The position numbers were made by a program, and so were the translations under genes. From Clostridium sp. M62/1 (GTDB lineage: Bacteria; Bacillota; Clostridia; Lachnospirales; Lachnospiraceae), in assembly GCF_020736365.1 (NCBI RefSeq), contig NZ_CP085988.1, positions 2,424,001 to 2,488,000 on the forward strand: 64,000 nucleotides of DNA, written 5' to 3'. Below are positions 35,645-44,045 of the stretch, piece by piece (the stretch's first letter is position 1; every line of letters begins with the position of its first letter). The notes beneath the pieces were generated by a model. The model was given only the letters and a program-made list of their open reading frames with translations, was not told the DNA's origin and ran no database searches.

Positions 35645-35819
35645 TCGTTTCTTCCTCCTCTTTCCTGTTGTTTTCTGCCTCAATACGTCTGATCCGCCAG
35701 CGCATGAATACCCCGGCCAGATGAAGTGCACGGCTTACAGAGGCATTGTAATCCTTCCGCATTTTTCTGCTGCCGGCTTTCAGGCTGTGAATCCCCGTCC
35801 TGAGCGGATTGTTTCCCAT
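35619..35819 (-). CDS. Possible small basic protein or leader ORF before the response regulator
   Basis: 66 aa, very basic (RKMRKDYNASVSRALHLAGVFMRWRIRRIE). Its ATG has an excellent ribosome site (AGGAGGATGAGATAA) and its end overlaps the start of the response regulator by 26 bp. The strong site favours real translation, perhaps to couple expression of the regulator. I do not recognise the sequence, and a chance frame is not excluded. Confidence 0.4.
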   Translation of the reverse strand: MGNNPLRTGIHSLKAGSRKMRKDYNASVSRALHLAGVFMRWRIRRIEAENNRKEEEETSDSNSCSG

Positions 35820-35929
35820 TTATCTCATCCTCCTGCAGCTTTTCCGAAAGTATCATAACATAGGATTGTTTCAGTTTTGTTAAAATTAGGCGGCTTTTTT
35901 ATTTTATGTGTCAAAATATGACTGCGTGG

Positions 35930-35994
35930 GACATCGAATCAATTCCTGGACAACAAAGCTTCTGGATTTATGAAATACGGTACCGTCCGCACAC
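35930..35994 (-). pseudogene. Scrap of a TniQ/TnsD-type gene
   Basis: About 65 bp match 49691-49753 inside the TniQ gene of the transposon. In the same frame the fragment reads CADGTVFHKSRSFVVQELIR, against CADGTVFHKSRSFIIQELIR. Differences are mostly silent or conservative, so it derives from a diverged homologous gene and not from a recent copy. Nothing more of that gene is recognisable on either side. Confidence 0.65.
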
Positions 35995-36039
35995 GCTTCA
36001 TTATATGTTCTGTGGTTCTTTTCCGAAATTACCGGCTCC

Positions 36040-36219
36040 TTATTTCTCATAGGTCACCTTTTCCGGCGGGATATGCAGGTTGTCCAGGATTGCCAAAACA
36101 GGTGCGGGAAGTTCCCGTTTATGCGCCAGTGTCATGAAATTGCGGCAGAATCCGCAACTGCAGCCCCATTCGGAAGCTGCGTCGTACCATTCTTTCGTAG
36201 CTTTTTCATCATAACGCAA
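36040..36219 (-). pseudogene. Fragment of a clostridial cysteine-containing protein gene
   Basis: 59 codons in the frame RYDEKATKEWYDAASEWGC, then SCGFCRNF and LAHKRELPAPVLAILDNLHIPPEKV. This looks like the first part of an unnamed clostridial protein with a CxCxxC motif. No good start codon (TTG at 36217-36219 only, without ribosome site) and an early stop suggest truncation at both ends. Confidence 0.5.
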
Positions 36220-36346
36220 AAATACTTATGGGAATTGCAATGCCATATAGGAATAAATTCAGTTTTCTAATCTTTTCTCTGTTCATACACTCCTACGCCC
36301 TTCAAGTCTGATTTCCGGCTTCTTTCCCCCAAAAGTAGATAGAAGG

Positions 36347-36805
36347 TTATCGCCGCTTTAATTTCCCTGCCATTAGCCGATATGCAATTGTTGTCCCTAT
36401 TGGAATAATTAACAGGTAACTGATAATATTAAACAGCGTAAAATTGTAAGTATTTGATACCTCACCAAACTCCAGCAAATACCGGCAGACCATTCCGATT
36501 GAAGTAAGTACAAACGTCACCATGTAAACCATCCGTTCCCTGTTCGGTCCCCAAATCCCAGCAAAAGCTAAGGCAATCACTCCATAGCTTGCCGCCAGCA
36601 TATACACCCCCTGAAAGTCCAGTGGAAATGGTTCACTGCGAATCGGAAACACAAATCATCCGGCGAAGATGATATACCCCCATACCAGAATTTTGGGGAT
36701 CAGAGGGGAAACTTCAAAAAGATACTGAAGTTTCCCACTTTTAGCCCCCAAATAAACAATCGCCATTAAAAGCACAAACACTGCGATGCAGATTGCTGAA
36801 AACAC
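36347..36805 (-). pseudogene. Small membrane protein gene with in-frame stop
   Basis: From GTG 36803-36805, with AGGAGG 8 bp upstream, the frame is open for 49 codons (VFSAICIAVFVLLMAIVYLG ... GYIIFAG), hits TGA at 36656-36658, and continues for another 100 codons (FVFPIRSEPFPLDFQG, then three spans). Both halves look like one 152-aa membrane protein, and Trp in place of the stop would fit the membrane context. A fresh Trp-to-stop change is likely. Function unknown. Confidence 0.65.
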
Positions 36806-36824
36806 CTTATCCACCTCCTGTTTT

Positions 36825-37124
36825 TTATAGGCAGAAATCCAATTCTAATTTACACGGCAATCTTGTAAGCCATATGCCAAGCAAAATCAGCAGCAATGCT
36901 CCTGCAATCAGCAGCAGAGCAAGAGCGTCATGGTTTACCTTAGCAGCAATAAAGACTGACATGGGCCCGTCCGCCCCTCCGATCACCATAGTCTCGCCGA
37001 CTACAGAAAACTCCCTCTGGCTCTTAACTTTCATCATAATCCCCGCAGCCAAAAGCACCGCTCCGGCAAGACCTGCCATCATTGCCACAATTCTTTTTAT
37101 CCCTGCTTCCCTCCGTTTTTTCAT
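36825..37124 (-). CDS. Small membrane protein with a decarboxylase beta-subunit-like GGADGP motif
   Basis: 99 aa. Two membrane spans (IVAMMAGLAGAVLLAAGIMM and ALALLLIAGALLLILLGIWL) flank VVGETMVIGGADGPMSVFIAAKV. The IGGADGP(T)S(I/V)F segment is characteristic of the beta subunit of sodium-translocating decarboxylases, where it belongs to a much longer protein. Here it stands alone in a two-span peptide. Such short versions occur in clostridia with unknown role. Confidence 0.7.
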   Translation of the reverse strand: MKKRREAGIKRIVAMMAGLAGAVLLAAGIMMKVKSQREFSVVGETMVIGGADGPMSVFIAAKVNHDALALLLIAGALLLILLGIWLTRLPCKLELDFCL

Positions 37125-37166
37125 AAATTTTTATAATCCTTTTTAGCTGATCAGATTGGAATCCGA

Positions 37167-37538
37167 TTAACGGATTGTCTTTTTAGAGGGACTAAGAAAC
37201 TTATCGTAAATAGTACCGGATAATGTAAGGCAAATAAACACCACGGTCCAAATGATCCAAAGATTATTTGTTGTTGCGCCTCCCGCATCTGTACCATCGG
37301 TTTGAAAAATAACTCCGACAACAAATCCGGCAATGTATGAAAAGGCAGTACATATAGGCATTGTTTTTCCTTCAAGGATAAACGATATTGTCACAGCAAT
37401 TATCCCGATAGCAAACAATATAACAGGCCATTGCTTCATTCCATGAATATCAAAAAATACATATCTGCACAAAACAAAACCAATACAAAGCACACCCAAA
37501 GACAGTAAATGAATCACAACATTTTTCTTATTTAACAC
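37167..37538 (-). CDS. Small four-span membrane protein, unknown
   Basis: 123 aa with about four hydrophobic segments (VIHLLSLGVLCIGFVLC, WPVILFAIGIIAVTISFIL, AFSYIAGFVVGVIF, LWIIWTVVFICLTLSGTIY). Starts at GTG with GAAGGG 8 bp upstream. It is one of a run of short leftward membrane-protein genes (36.3-38.3 kb). No family recognised. Confidence 0.65.
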   Translation of the reverse strand: MLNKKNVVIHLLSLGVLCIGFVLCRYVFFDIHGMKQWPVILFAIGIIAVTISFILEGKTMPICTAFSYIAGFVVGVIFQTDGTDAGGATTNNLWIIWTVVFICLTLSGTIYDKFLSPSKKTIR

Positions 37539-37553
37539 ACAAATCCCTTCTCT

Positions 37554-37817
37554 TTATCCAACTTCCGATTTATCGTCTTCTAATTCGTCCTTTTTCACTT
37601 TTTTCCTGATTATTGCTTTCACAATAAGCGCCGCTAAAATAATCGCGCCTGATACGATGCCAAACAGCAAAATAACCGTGTACCATGGCGCTGATGACAC
37701 CTCATAAATCTCTGGATGAGTCTTATAGTCCCAGTATGTATAAACGCTTCTTGCTAAAAACACTCCGATAAAAGCCCCGATCAGACAGTTTAAAAATGTA
37801 TTGAGTTTATTCCACAT
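37554..37817 (-). CDS. Small two-span membrane protein, unknown
   Basis: 87 aa. Starts MWNKLNTFLNCLIGAFIGVF, second span WYTVILLFGIVSGAIILAALIV, then a charged tail (KKVKKDELEDDKSEVG). ATG 37815-37817 has AAAGGAG 9 bp upstream. Lies 15 bp upstream of the four-span gene, probably one transcript. Confidence 0.7.
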   Translation of the reverse strand: MWNKLNTFLNCLIGAFIGVFLARSVYTYWDYKTHPEIYEVSSAPWYTVILLFGIVSGAIILAALIVKAIIRKKVKKDELEDDKSEVG

Positions 37818-37842
37818 AAAGTCCCGCTCCTTTAAACAAACA

Positions 37843-38270
37843 TCAGCCCTCAAAGTCATCATCCAGCAGCTGCACCTTCAAGACTTCCTGGATCCCGGCG
37901 GGAGATGATTCCCGTACCAGTCCCGTAAAGGTAATCGAAATATTATCCCCTTCTCCAGGTCTTTGGGGCTGATCCTCGTCCCTCGCCACAGATAAGAGGT
38001 CTCTTCCATTACGGGAAATGTAAATCTGCCCCTGAAATTAATATCATTGATCTCCATGCCCTGAACCGTTATGGAACTGTCAGAAATGTCAGTAATAGCC
38101 GCATAGAACGTCTCTGTCTCATAACTGGCTGCCGCGGCATGTCGCACCGCTATTTTTCCATTCATCATGTACGCCCCGTTTTTACTTTCCCCATCATGGT
38201 ATTCGTGCAGATAAAAACAATCAATTCTCCTGCGCGTCCGTTTCCTCTGTCCTGGAAATCCCACTTTCAT
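37843..38270 (-). pseudogene. Unknown protein gene with a frameshift in a G run
   Basis: The frame from 38270 (likely functional start MMNGKIAV near 38171) reads ETETFYAAITDISDSSITVQG and SPKDLEKG, then leaves frame. Shifting one base at the run of four G (37947-37950, minus strand) restores DNISITFTGLVRESSPAGIQE and LKVQLLDDDFEG, ending at TGA 37843-37845. Loss of one G from a run of five is the simplest explanation; a sequencing error is possible. It follows the lipoprotein gene closely and may have functioned with it. Confidence 0.6.
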
Positions 38271-39090
38271 CCAGTAAATCCGCCGGGACAGAACTGATAC
38301 TTGCCTGCTCTTCCCCGGTTAATCCGTTGTACCACGCAAGCCACCGAAGGGTATCCTCCGACAGTCCGCTTTTATCCCACCATCTTCCTGCAAAATAAAC
38401 CTGGCTTTCATCCACGTATCGCCGCTTAAATACCATCCATTTTCCGTCAATGCATACTTCCAGGGTTCCTTCCTCCGTCCCCCACTGATATCCATACCCG
38501 GCGCCGAAATTAGACTGATTGTTTTCAGACGGTACTTCCGTCCGCTCCACCGCGGCCGTGATCTCGCCGTCCATGACACCGCAGCGGCCTGTAACCGTGC
38601 TTTCCCTTCCGGTATCATAATACATTGCCCCGTCTGCCATAACCATGGGGATCCGGTCATTCAACACTGGTTCCCCAGATTCCAGAAGTTCATCCAGCAG
38701 CACGCCAAGGGCAGGGGCAGGCTCATAGATTCCCTGATAAGGCTGTTCTACATAATCCGTACTGTCCTTCTCGTAATAAAAAAGCGTGTAAACATGGTCT
38801 TCTGTATCTTTGAAATGAATGGAGGTATATTCATCCTCCTGTGGGACATCCTGCACGGACTGCTGACCCGTGGGTTCCATATCCGCCAGAATGAAAAGCA
38901 GTTCACCGATTTGTTCTTTATTTCCACAGTCTGTCGTCTTCCCGTCCCGTTCAATGGAAACGGTCTGCACACTTTCCTCTGGCGGCAGCACGGCAGGCTC
39001 CGATGCGGGAGATGGACTGCAGGCTGACATTACTGCCGCGTAAACCATCCATATCATTCCGATGAATCCCTTTTTTAATCCATGGCCCAT
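38221..39090 (-). CDS. Lipoprotein of unknown function
   Basis: 289 aa. A lipoprotein signal (KKGFIGMIWMVYAAVMSAC) with lipobox MSAC is followed by a Ser/Pro linker. The rest is a soluble beta-rich domain with SIERDGKTTDCGN, HVYTLFYYE and NFGAGYGYQWGTEEGTLEVCIDGKWMVFKRR. The last segment resembles a domain seen at the C-terminus of clostridial BlaR1/M56-like and related exported proteins; that likeness is from memory and weak. ATG 39088-39090 has GGGGGTGAG upstream. Confidence 0.75.
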   Translation of the reverse strand: MGHGLKKGFIGMIWMVYAAVMSACSPSPASEPAVLPPEESVQTVSIERDGKTTDCGNKEQIGELLFILADMEPTGQQSVQDVPQEDEYTSIHFKDTEDHVYTLFYYEKDSTDYVEQPYQGIYEPAPALGVLLDELLESGEPVLNDRIPMVMADGAMYYDTGRESTVTGRCGVMDGEITAAVERTEVPSENNQSNFGAGYGYQWGTEEGTLEVCIDGKWMVFKRRYVDESQVYFAGRWWDKSGLSEDTLRWLAWYNGLTGEEQASISSVPADLLDESGISRTEETDAQEN

Positions 39091-39123
39091 AATGCTCACC
39101 CCCGGTAATGCAATCTTCAACAT

Positions 39124-39399
39124 TTGGTTTCTTTAATAAAACTATATCATATTCCGGCGCTCCGTGTATTACTTATGCCTTACATTTTATTAAAATCTCC
39201 GATAGCATGGCGATATCCCAAGATACGGTACTTAAACTTCCAGTATCCCGTCATCCTGCGTTTGCTTTTTGGAACCCTTTGGCAGCTTTCCGATCCGAGC
39301 ATACGGAAGTTCCTCGAAGCAGCTGTGGACTGGATAAAACCGATAAGGGATGCGGAGCCCGACAGCTCCGTATCTCTGCTTCAGTACGCAGGTAAATAG
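39124..39399 (+). pseudogene. Possible 3' remnant of a LysR-type regulator gene
   Basis: Two overlapping plus-strand frames, when joined near 39270-39290, read LPVSRHPAFAFWN and LSDPSIRKFLEAAVDWIK. This resembles the end of LysR-family effector domains. Neither frame has a ribosome site. Identification rests on this short likeness only and is tentative. Confidence 0.3.
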
Positions 39400-39500
39400 A
39401 CATGGTGTCTTTTTTATCTTTTCTTTTATACCTCTCAAATCCACATTTATATTGAATCAGCAGTTTAATTACTGTCATCTAAATACCCATATAAAAAGCC

Positions 39501-40865
39501 GATTGTGTCAATAGTTTTTCGCAAAATTAAAATCTTGCCGTTTGGCAGCCGGTAGTCAGCCGGCTATGATATCAGACAGCTGATCCTCTTCTGGATTGAA
39601 AAGATGATCCATATTCATGTAACGTCTGGCTCCCCAGCTTGTTGCTGCTACATGACGCAGTCTGGCACATACGAGCATCAAGGCGCTCTGCCCGTCAGGA
39701 AAAGCGCCGATCGCTTTTGTACGGCGTTTAATCTCACGGTTGAGACGCTCAATCGCGTTATTGGTCCGGAGCCGGGTCCAATGCTGCGTAGGAAAATCCA
39801 TATAGGTCAAGGTTTCCTCGATTCCGTCCTCCACCTTTTTGGCAGCTTTGGCAAGCTTCATAGACCGGAGTTTTTCCGATACCTGGAGCGCTTTTTCACG
39901 AGCAGCATCCTTGCTCTCCTGTGCATGGATCGCCTTGAGCATAAGCGCTACCGTTTTCATCTTGTTACGGGGCGTAACAGAAAATATATTTCTGTAAAAA
40001 TGAACTGTACAACGCTGATATCTGGCATCCGGAAAGACTTCTGGAATCGTTTCAAGCATGCCGAGGTTCTTGTCGCCAATGATCAATCGAACACCAGTAA
40101 GCCCGCGTTCCTTCAGCCATACGAAGAAAGAACGCCAGCTTTCACGATCTTCCTTCATCCCTTCAGCGGCACCAAGGATCTCCCGGCAGCCATCCTGGCT
40201 GACGCCAATGGCAACAAGAACAGAAACATTCTGGATTTCGCCGCCCCAGCTGCGTTTCAGGTAAACGCCATCTACGTAAACATAAGGATAGCTTCCAGAA
40301 AGCGGACGGGTACGCCAGGTTTCGATATGTTCATAAGCCTTTTTGTTCAGGTTACTGATGGTTCCAGGAGATACTTTTGTTCCCCATAAAGCCTCGGTGA
40401 TATCCTCAACGCGGCGTACAGAAACACCGGCCAGATACATCTCAATCAGAGCTTCTTCCACGGAAGATTCTCTGCGGCGATATCTTTCAATAATGGCCGT
40501 CTCGAAAGGAATGCCCTTGAGTTTTGGAACTTTCAGCTCCACTTCGCCTGCAGCTGTATGGAGATTCCGTTTATAATGGCCGGAACGATATCCCTGGCGA
40601 TCAGAAGAACGCTCATACTTTTCAGCGTTAACTAATTCGTCGGCTTCCTTATCAAGCAGGGCATTTAAAGTCTCCTCAACACTGCTGCGGACAAGATCCT
40701 TTAAATCGTGCTTTATTAAATCCTCATTTAGCTGTATAATCTTATCAGACATGGTTTTATAGCCTCCTTTGATAGATTTGGTTGTGGTGACTTAATTTTA
40801 CCAAACGGCTATAGACCATGTCTATTTTTATGAAATTAATTTTGCGAAATTAATTATACGTCATC
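39501..40865 (-). mobile_element. IS256-family insertion sequence, copy 1
   Basis: 1365 bp. Ends are imperfect inverted repeats of about 34 bp that share GAT and TTTCGCAAAATTAA. The target duplication is perfect: AAAAAGCC at 39493-39500 and again at 40866-40873. Contains one transposase gene. It lies directly at the T run of a terminator hairpin (40871-40910). Confidence 0.95.
39556..40752 (-). CDS. IS256-family (mutator type) transposase
   Basis: 398 aa, full length. DDE residues lie in YVYVDGVYLKRSW (first Asp), LIIGDKNLGMLE (second Asp) and NNAIERLNREIKRRTK (Glu); the CTVHFYRNIF segment between is typical of the family. The protein is identical to that of copy 2, so both elements are recent and probably active. 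Start ATG follows AAAGGAGG. Confidence 0.97.
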   Translation of the reverse strand: MSDKIIQLNEDLIKHDLKDLVRSSVEETLNALLDKEADELVNAEKYERSSDRQGYRSGHYKRNLHTAAGEVELKVPKLKGIPFETAIIERYRRRESSVEEALIEMYLAGVSVRRVEDITEALWGTKVSPGTISNLNKKAYEHIETWRTRPLSGSYPYVYVDGVYLKRSWGGEIQNVSVLVAIGVSQDGCREILGAAEGMKEDRESWRSFFVWLKERGLTGVRLIIGDKNLGMLETIPEVFPDARYQRCTVHFYRNIFSVTPRNKMKTVALMLKAIHAQESKDAAREKALQVSEKLRSMKLAKAAKKVEDGIEETLTYMDFPTQHWTRLRTNNAIERLNREIKRRTKAIGAFPDGQSALMLVCARLRHVAATSWGARRYMNMDHLFNPEEDQLSDIIAG

Positions 40866-40870
40866 AAAAA

Positions 40871-40910
40871 GCCGACTAATTCCACAAAAGTCTCCGTGGA
40901 ACAAGCCGGC
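40871..40910 (-). terminator. Terminator hairpin with IS256 inserted at its T run
   Basis: On the minus strand, GCCGGCTTGTTCCAC pairs with GTGGAATTAGTCGGC and is followed by TTTTT, which is also the start of the IS target duplication. The hairpin closes transcription coming from the YhcG-type pseudogene side. Confidence 0.75.
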
Positions 40911-41684
40911 ATCCATCCAAAAATATGTTTCAGAATTAAATGTCAATCAACGCTCCTTTTTTTCGACATTTATATCGGAATCATATTATCCCTGTTTTGG
41001 TGCTGTTTTTTACATTAAGAAACAAATTATAGCTTTCCAATTTGCCAGTTTATTTTTTTTACATTTATATCCGAAATATAGGAAACTGGTAAAGGTAAAT
41101 TTTTTACATTTATCCGAATTATAGAGTCATAGGCTATTTTCGCTTAGCTTTGCTTGTTTTCTGCTTTATTCTGGATAACATCATCTAATACATGATATTC
41201 CCGCTGCAGTTCTTCCTCTGATGGCAGGTAAAGTTTATATTTGGAAGTAAAAATCTGGCGATTATCCTCTGGCAGTGTAAAGCGCACTATTGATTCACTT
41301 TTATCTGCGCAAAGGACAATTCCAATAGGAAGATTATCACCCTCATTCATCATCTCTCTCGATAATAATTTACATACGTCTGCCAAATCCTGCTGCGTCA
41401 ATTTTCCAGTTTTAAGGTCAATCAAGACAAAGCATTTTAAAATGTAATTGTAAAATACAAATTCAATGAAGAAGTGCTCCCCATCAAATGTAAATCGCTT
41501 TTGCCTGGACACAAAGGAAAAACCTCTTCCCAATTCCAAAAGGAATTTCTGCAAATGATCAATAAGCGCCTGTTCTAATTCGCTTTCATAGGAACTGGCA
41601 TTCTATTCCAGGCCCAGGAATTCCAGAACATAAGGGTCACGGATAATATCTTCCGGCTTTTTACCAGATTCCAGCTTTTGGATT

Positions 41685-43049
41685 GATGACGTATAACTAA
41701 TTTCGCAAAATTAATTTCATAAAAATAGACATGGTCTATAGCCGTTTGGTAAAATTAAGTCACCACAACCAAATCTATCAAAGGAGGCTATAAAACCATG
41801 TCTGATAAGATTATACAGCTAAATGAGGATTTAATAAAGCACGATTTAAAGGATCTTGTCCGCAGCAGTGTTGAGGAGACTTTAAATGCCCTGCTTGATA
41901 AGGAAGCCGACGAATTAGTTAACGCTGAAAAGTATGAGCGTTCTTCTGATCGCCAGGGATATCGTTCCGGCCATTATAAACGGAATCTCCATACAGCTGC
42001 AGGCGAAGTGGAGCTGAAAGTTCCAAAACTCAAGGGCATTCCTTTCGAGACGGCCATTATTGAAAGATATCGCCGCAGAGAATCTTCCGTGGAAGAAGCT
42101 CTGATTGAGATGTATCTGGCCGGTGTTTCTGTACGCCGCGTTGAGGATATCACCGAGGCTTTATGGGGAACAAAAGTATCTCCTGGAACCATCAGTAACC
42201 TGAACAAAAAGGCTTATGAACATATCGAAACCTGGCGTACCCGTCCGCTTTCTGGAAGCTATCCTTATGTTTACGTAGATGGCGTTTACCTGAAACGCAG
42301 CTGGGGCGGCGAAATCCAGAATGTTTCTGTTCTTGTTGCCATTGGCGTCAGCCAGGATGGCTGCCGGGAGATCCTTGGTGCCGCTGAAGGGATGAAGGAA
42401 GATCGTGAAAGCTGGCGTTCTTTCTTCGTATGGCTGAAGGAACGCGGGCTTACTGGTGTTCGATTGATCATTGGCGACAAGAACCTCGGCATGCTTGAAA
42501 CGATTCCAGAAGTCTTTCCGGATGCCAGATATCAGCGTTGTACAGTTCATTTTTACAGAAATATATTTTCTGTTACGCCCCGTAACAAGATGAAAACGGT
42601 AGCGCTTATGCTCAAGGCGATCCATGCACAGGAGAGCAAGGATGCTGCTCGTGAAAAAGCGCTCCAGGTATCGGAAAAACTCCGGTCTATGAAGCTTGCC
42701 AAAGCTGCCAAAAAGGTGGAGGACGGAATCGAGGAAACCTTGACCTATATGGATTTTCCTACGCAGCATTGGACCCGGCTCCGGACCAATAACGCGATTG
42801 AGCGTCTCAACCGTGAGATTAAACGCCGTACAAAAGCGATCGGCGCTTTTCCTGACGGGCAGAGCGCCTTGATGCTCGTATGTGCCAGACTGCGTCATGT
42901 AGCAGCAACAAGCTGGGGAGCCAGACGTTACATGAATATGGATCATCTTTTCAATCCAGAAGAGGATCAGCTGTCTGATATCATAGCCGGCTGACTACCG
43001 GCTGCCAAACGGCAAGATTTTAATTTTGCGAAAAACTATTGACACAATC
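41685..43049 (+). mobile_element. IS256-family insertion sequence, copy 2
   Basis: 1365 bp, opposite orientation to copy 1, same ends. Target duplication TTTGGATT at 41677-41684 and 43050-43057 is perfect. Nearly identical to copy 1; the only difference I noticed is in the terminal repeat (GTATAACTAATT against GTATAATTAATT). The two copies flank 819 bp. Confidence 0.95.
41798..42994 (+). CDS. IS256-family (mutator type) transposase
   Basis: 398 aa, identical in sequence to the transposase of copy 1, with the same DDE motifs (VDGVYLKR, IGDKNLG, NAIERLNRE). Preceded by AAAGGAGG. Complete and probably active. Confidence 0.97.
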   Translation: MSDKIIQLNEDLIKHDLKDLVRSSVEETLNALLDKEADELVNAEKYERSSDRQGYRSGHYKRNLHTAAGEVELKVPKLKGIPFETAIIERYRRRESSVEEALIEMYLAGVSVRRVEDITEALWGTKVSPGTISNLNKKAYEHIETWRTRPLSGSYPYVYVDGVYLKRSWGGEIQNVSVLVAIGVSQDGCREILGAAEGMKEDRESWRSFFVWLKERGLTGVRLIIGDKNLGMLETIPEVFPDARYQRCTVHFYRNIFSVTPRNKMKTVALMLKAIHAQESKDAAREKALQVSEKLRSMKLAKAAKKVEDGIEETLTYMDFPTQHWTRLRTNNAIERLNREIKRRTKAIGAFPDGQSALMLVCARLRHVAATSWGARRYMNMDHLFNPEEDQLSDIIAG

Positions 43050-43222
43050 TTTGGATTTCTGCTGCTACCCCTTTCTTATCCTGGCTGGACAGCAGACGTT
43101 ATAAGCAAGCGATAATGTGTCCAACTCAATTCATCACGCAGTGCGTGATAATTTGGAAAGGTCAAATAAATATAGCCCATTATATCCCTATATAACCAGC
43201 TACATCAAGGAATGTGTTTCCA

Positions 43223-43501
43223 TTACTCCGTTTTTTCTTCATTTAAGCTTTTACCACAGTATTTACAATAATGCAATCCTGGCATATCATGACCACAATA
43301 AGGGCATCTCCAGTTTTTAACAACATAGATAAGCCAAAAAAGTAAACTAATAGCAACACATACAACTATAATAAATCCTAAAAGAAAATTAATAGTAAAA
43401 ATCCATACGCCAATGCCACATATCACAAACATAATAAGCAGCCATGCATATATTATCTTTACCTGCGTGCTCATTGCTACTTGTTTTTTCGGATGTTTCA
43501 T
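43223..43501 (-). CDS. Small membrane protein with C-terminal zinc ribbon
   Basis: 92 aa. Two adjacent membrane spans (about residues 15-36 and 38-60) followed by CPYCGHDMPGLHYCKYCGK, a four-cysteine zinc ribbon of the zinc-ribbon_2 kind. ATG follows GGGGGATT. Unknown role; it lies between the broken and the intact YhcG genes and has the same AT-rich composition as the cargo around it. Confidence 0.65.
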   Translation of the reverse strand: MKHPKKQVAMSTQVKIIYAWLLIMFVICGIGVWIFTINFLLGFIIVVCVAISLLFWLIYVVKNWRCPYCGHDMPGLHYCKYCGKSLNEEKTE

Positions 43502-44045
43502 AATCCCCCGTCTTTAGGTGATTTTCGCATATCTCTGAACTTCTTTCTGCTTCTGGGTATACCGTCTGTTCCTGTTTCTCTTATAACTGACAGTTCCCGT
43601 TCCTTGCGGTAATTCACCAGATCCGGTATCTTTTCCCGACCATAGTCCTATATAAAACATCTCAGCCTGCACATACGGTCAGAACCAGACTCTCATAATT
43701 TCTTTACAAATGTACATTTTCCTCCGGGAATCCTTATTTTATAAGGCCTTCAAAAATCAGTAGTTCCAATATAAATGTAAAAAAATTCAGCTTTCCGACT
43801 CGCATCATTCCCTTTAAATGTCTTAAATTCCCTTATAAATGTCAATCAACATCCTGTTTTTTGACATTTATATCAGAATCATATTACCCCTGTTTTAGTA
43901 CTGTTTTTTACATTAAGAAACGAATTATGGCTTTCCAATTTGTCATTTTGTTTTTTACATTTATATCCGAAATATAGGAAACTGGCAAGGGCAAATTTTT
44001 TACATTTATCCGAATTATAGAATCCTGAGCTACTTTCGCTTGGCT
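43502..44045. repeat. Gene-free AT-rich stretch with iterated ACATTTATATCCGAA motif
   Basis: No supported gene. Copies of ACATTTATAT(C)CGAA or close variants stand at 43864-43878, 43957-43971 and 44002-44014, and an inverted ATAAATGT copy near 43782. The same trio exists in the duplicate stretch at 40966, 41061 and 41106. The trio precedes the 3' ends of both YhcG-type genes. Confidence 0.65.

Larger units (their letters stand above)
41144..43170 (-). pseudogene. YhcG-family nuclease gene, decayed and split by IS256
   Basis: The 3' part (41144-41554, 136 codons) matches the end of the intact gene at 44046-45074, including LIDLKTGKL. Upstream, a CAG codon has become TAG (…LE-stop-NASSYE), an IS256 copy is inserted at 41685-43049, and the remaining 5' scrap (43050-43170) has lost about 110 bp and the true start. 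It also lacks the QMQMYVNYYTR segment found in the intact copy (LADVCKLLSR here). Clearly non-functional. Confidence 0.9.

Noticed and set aside
36656..36658. In-frame TGA read as selenocysteine
   Set aside because: No selenoprotein-like context and no convincing hairpin after the codon; a Trp codon turned into a stop in a membrane span is simpler.
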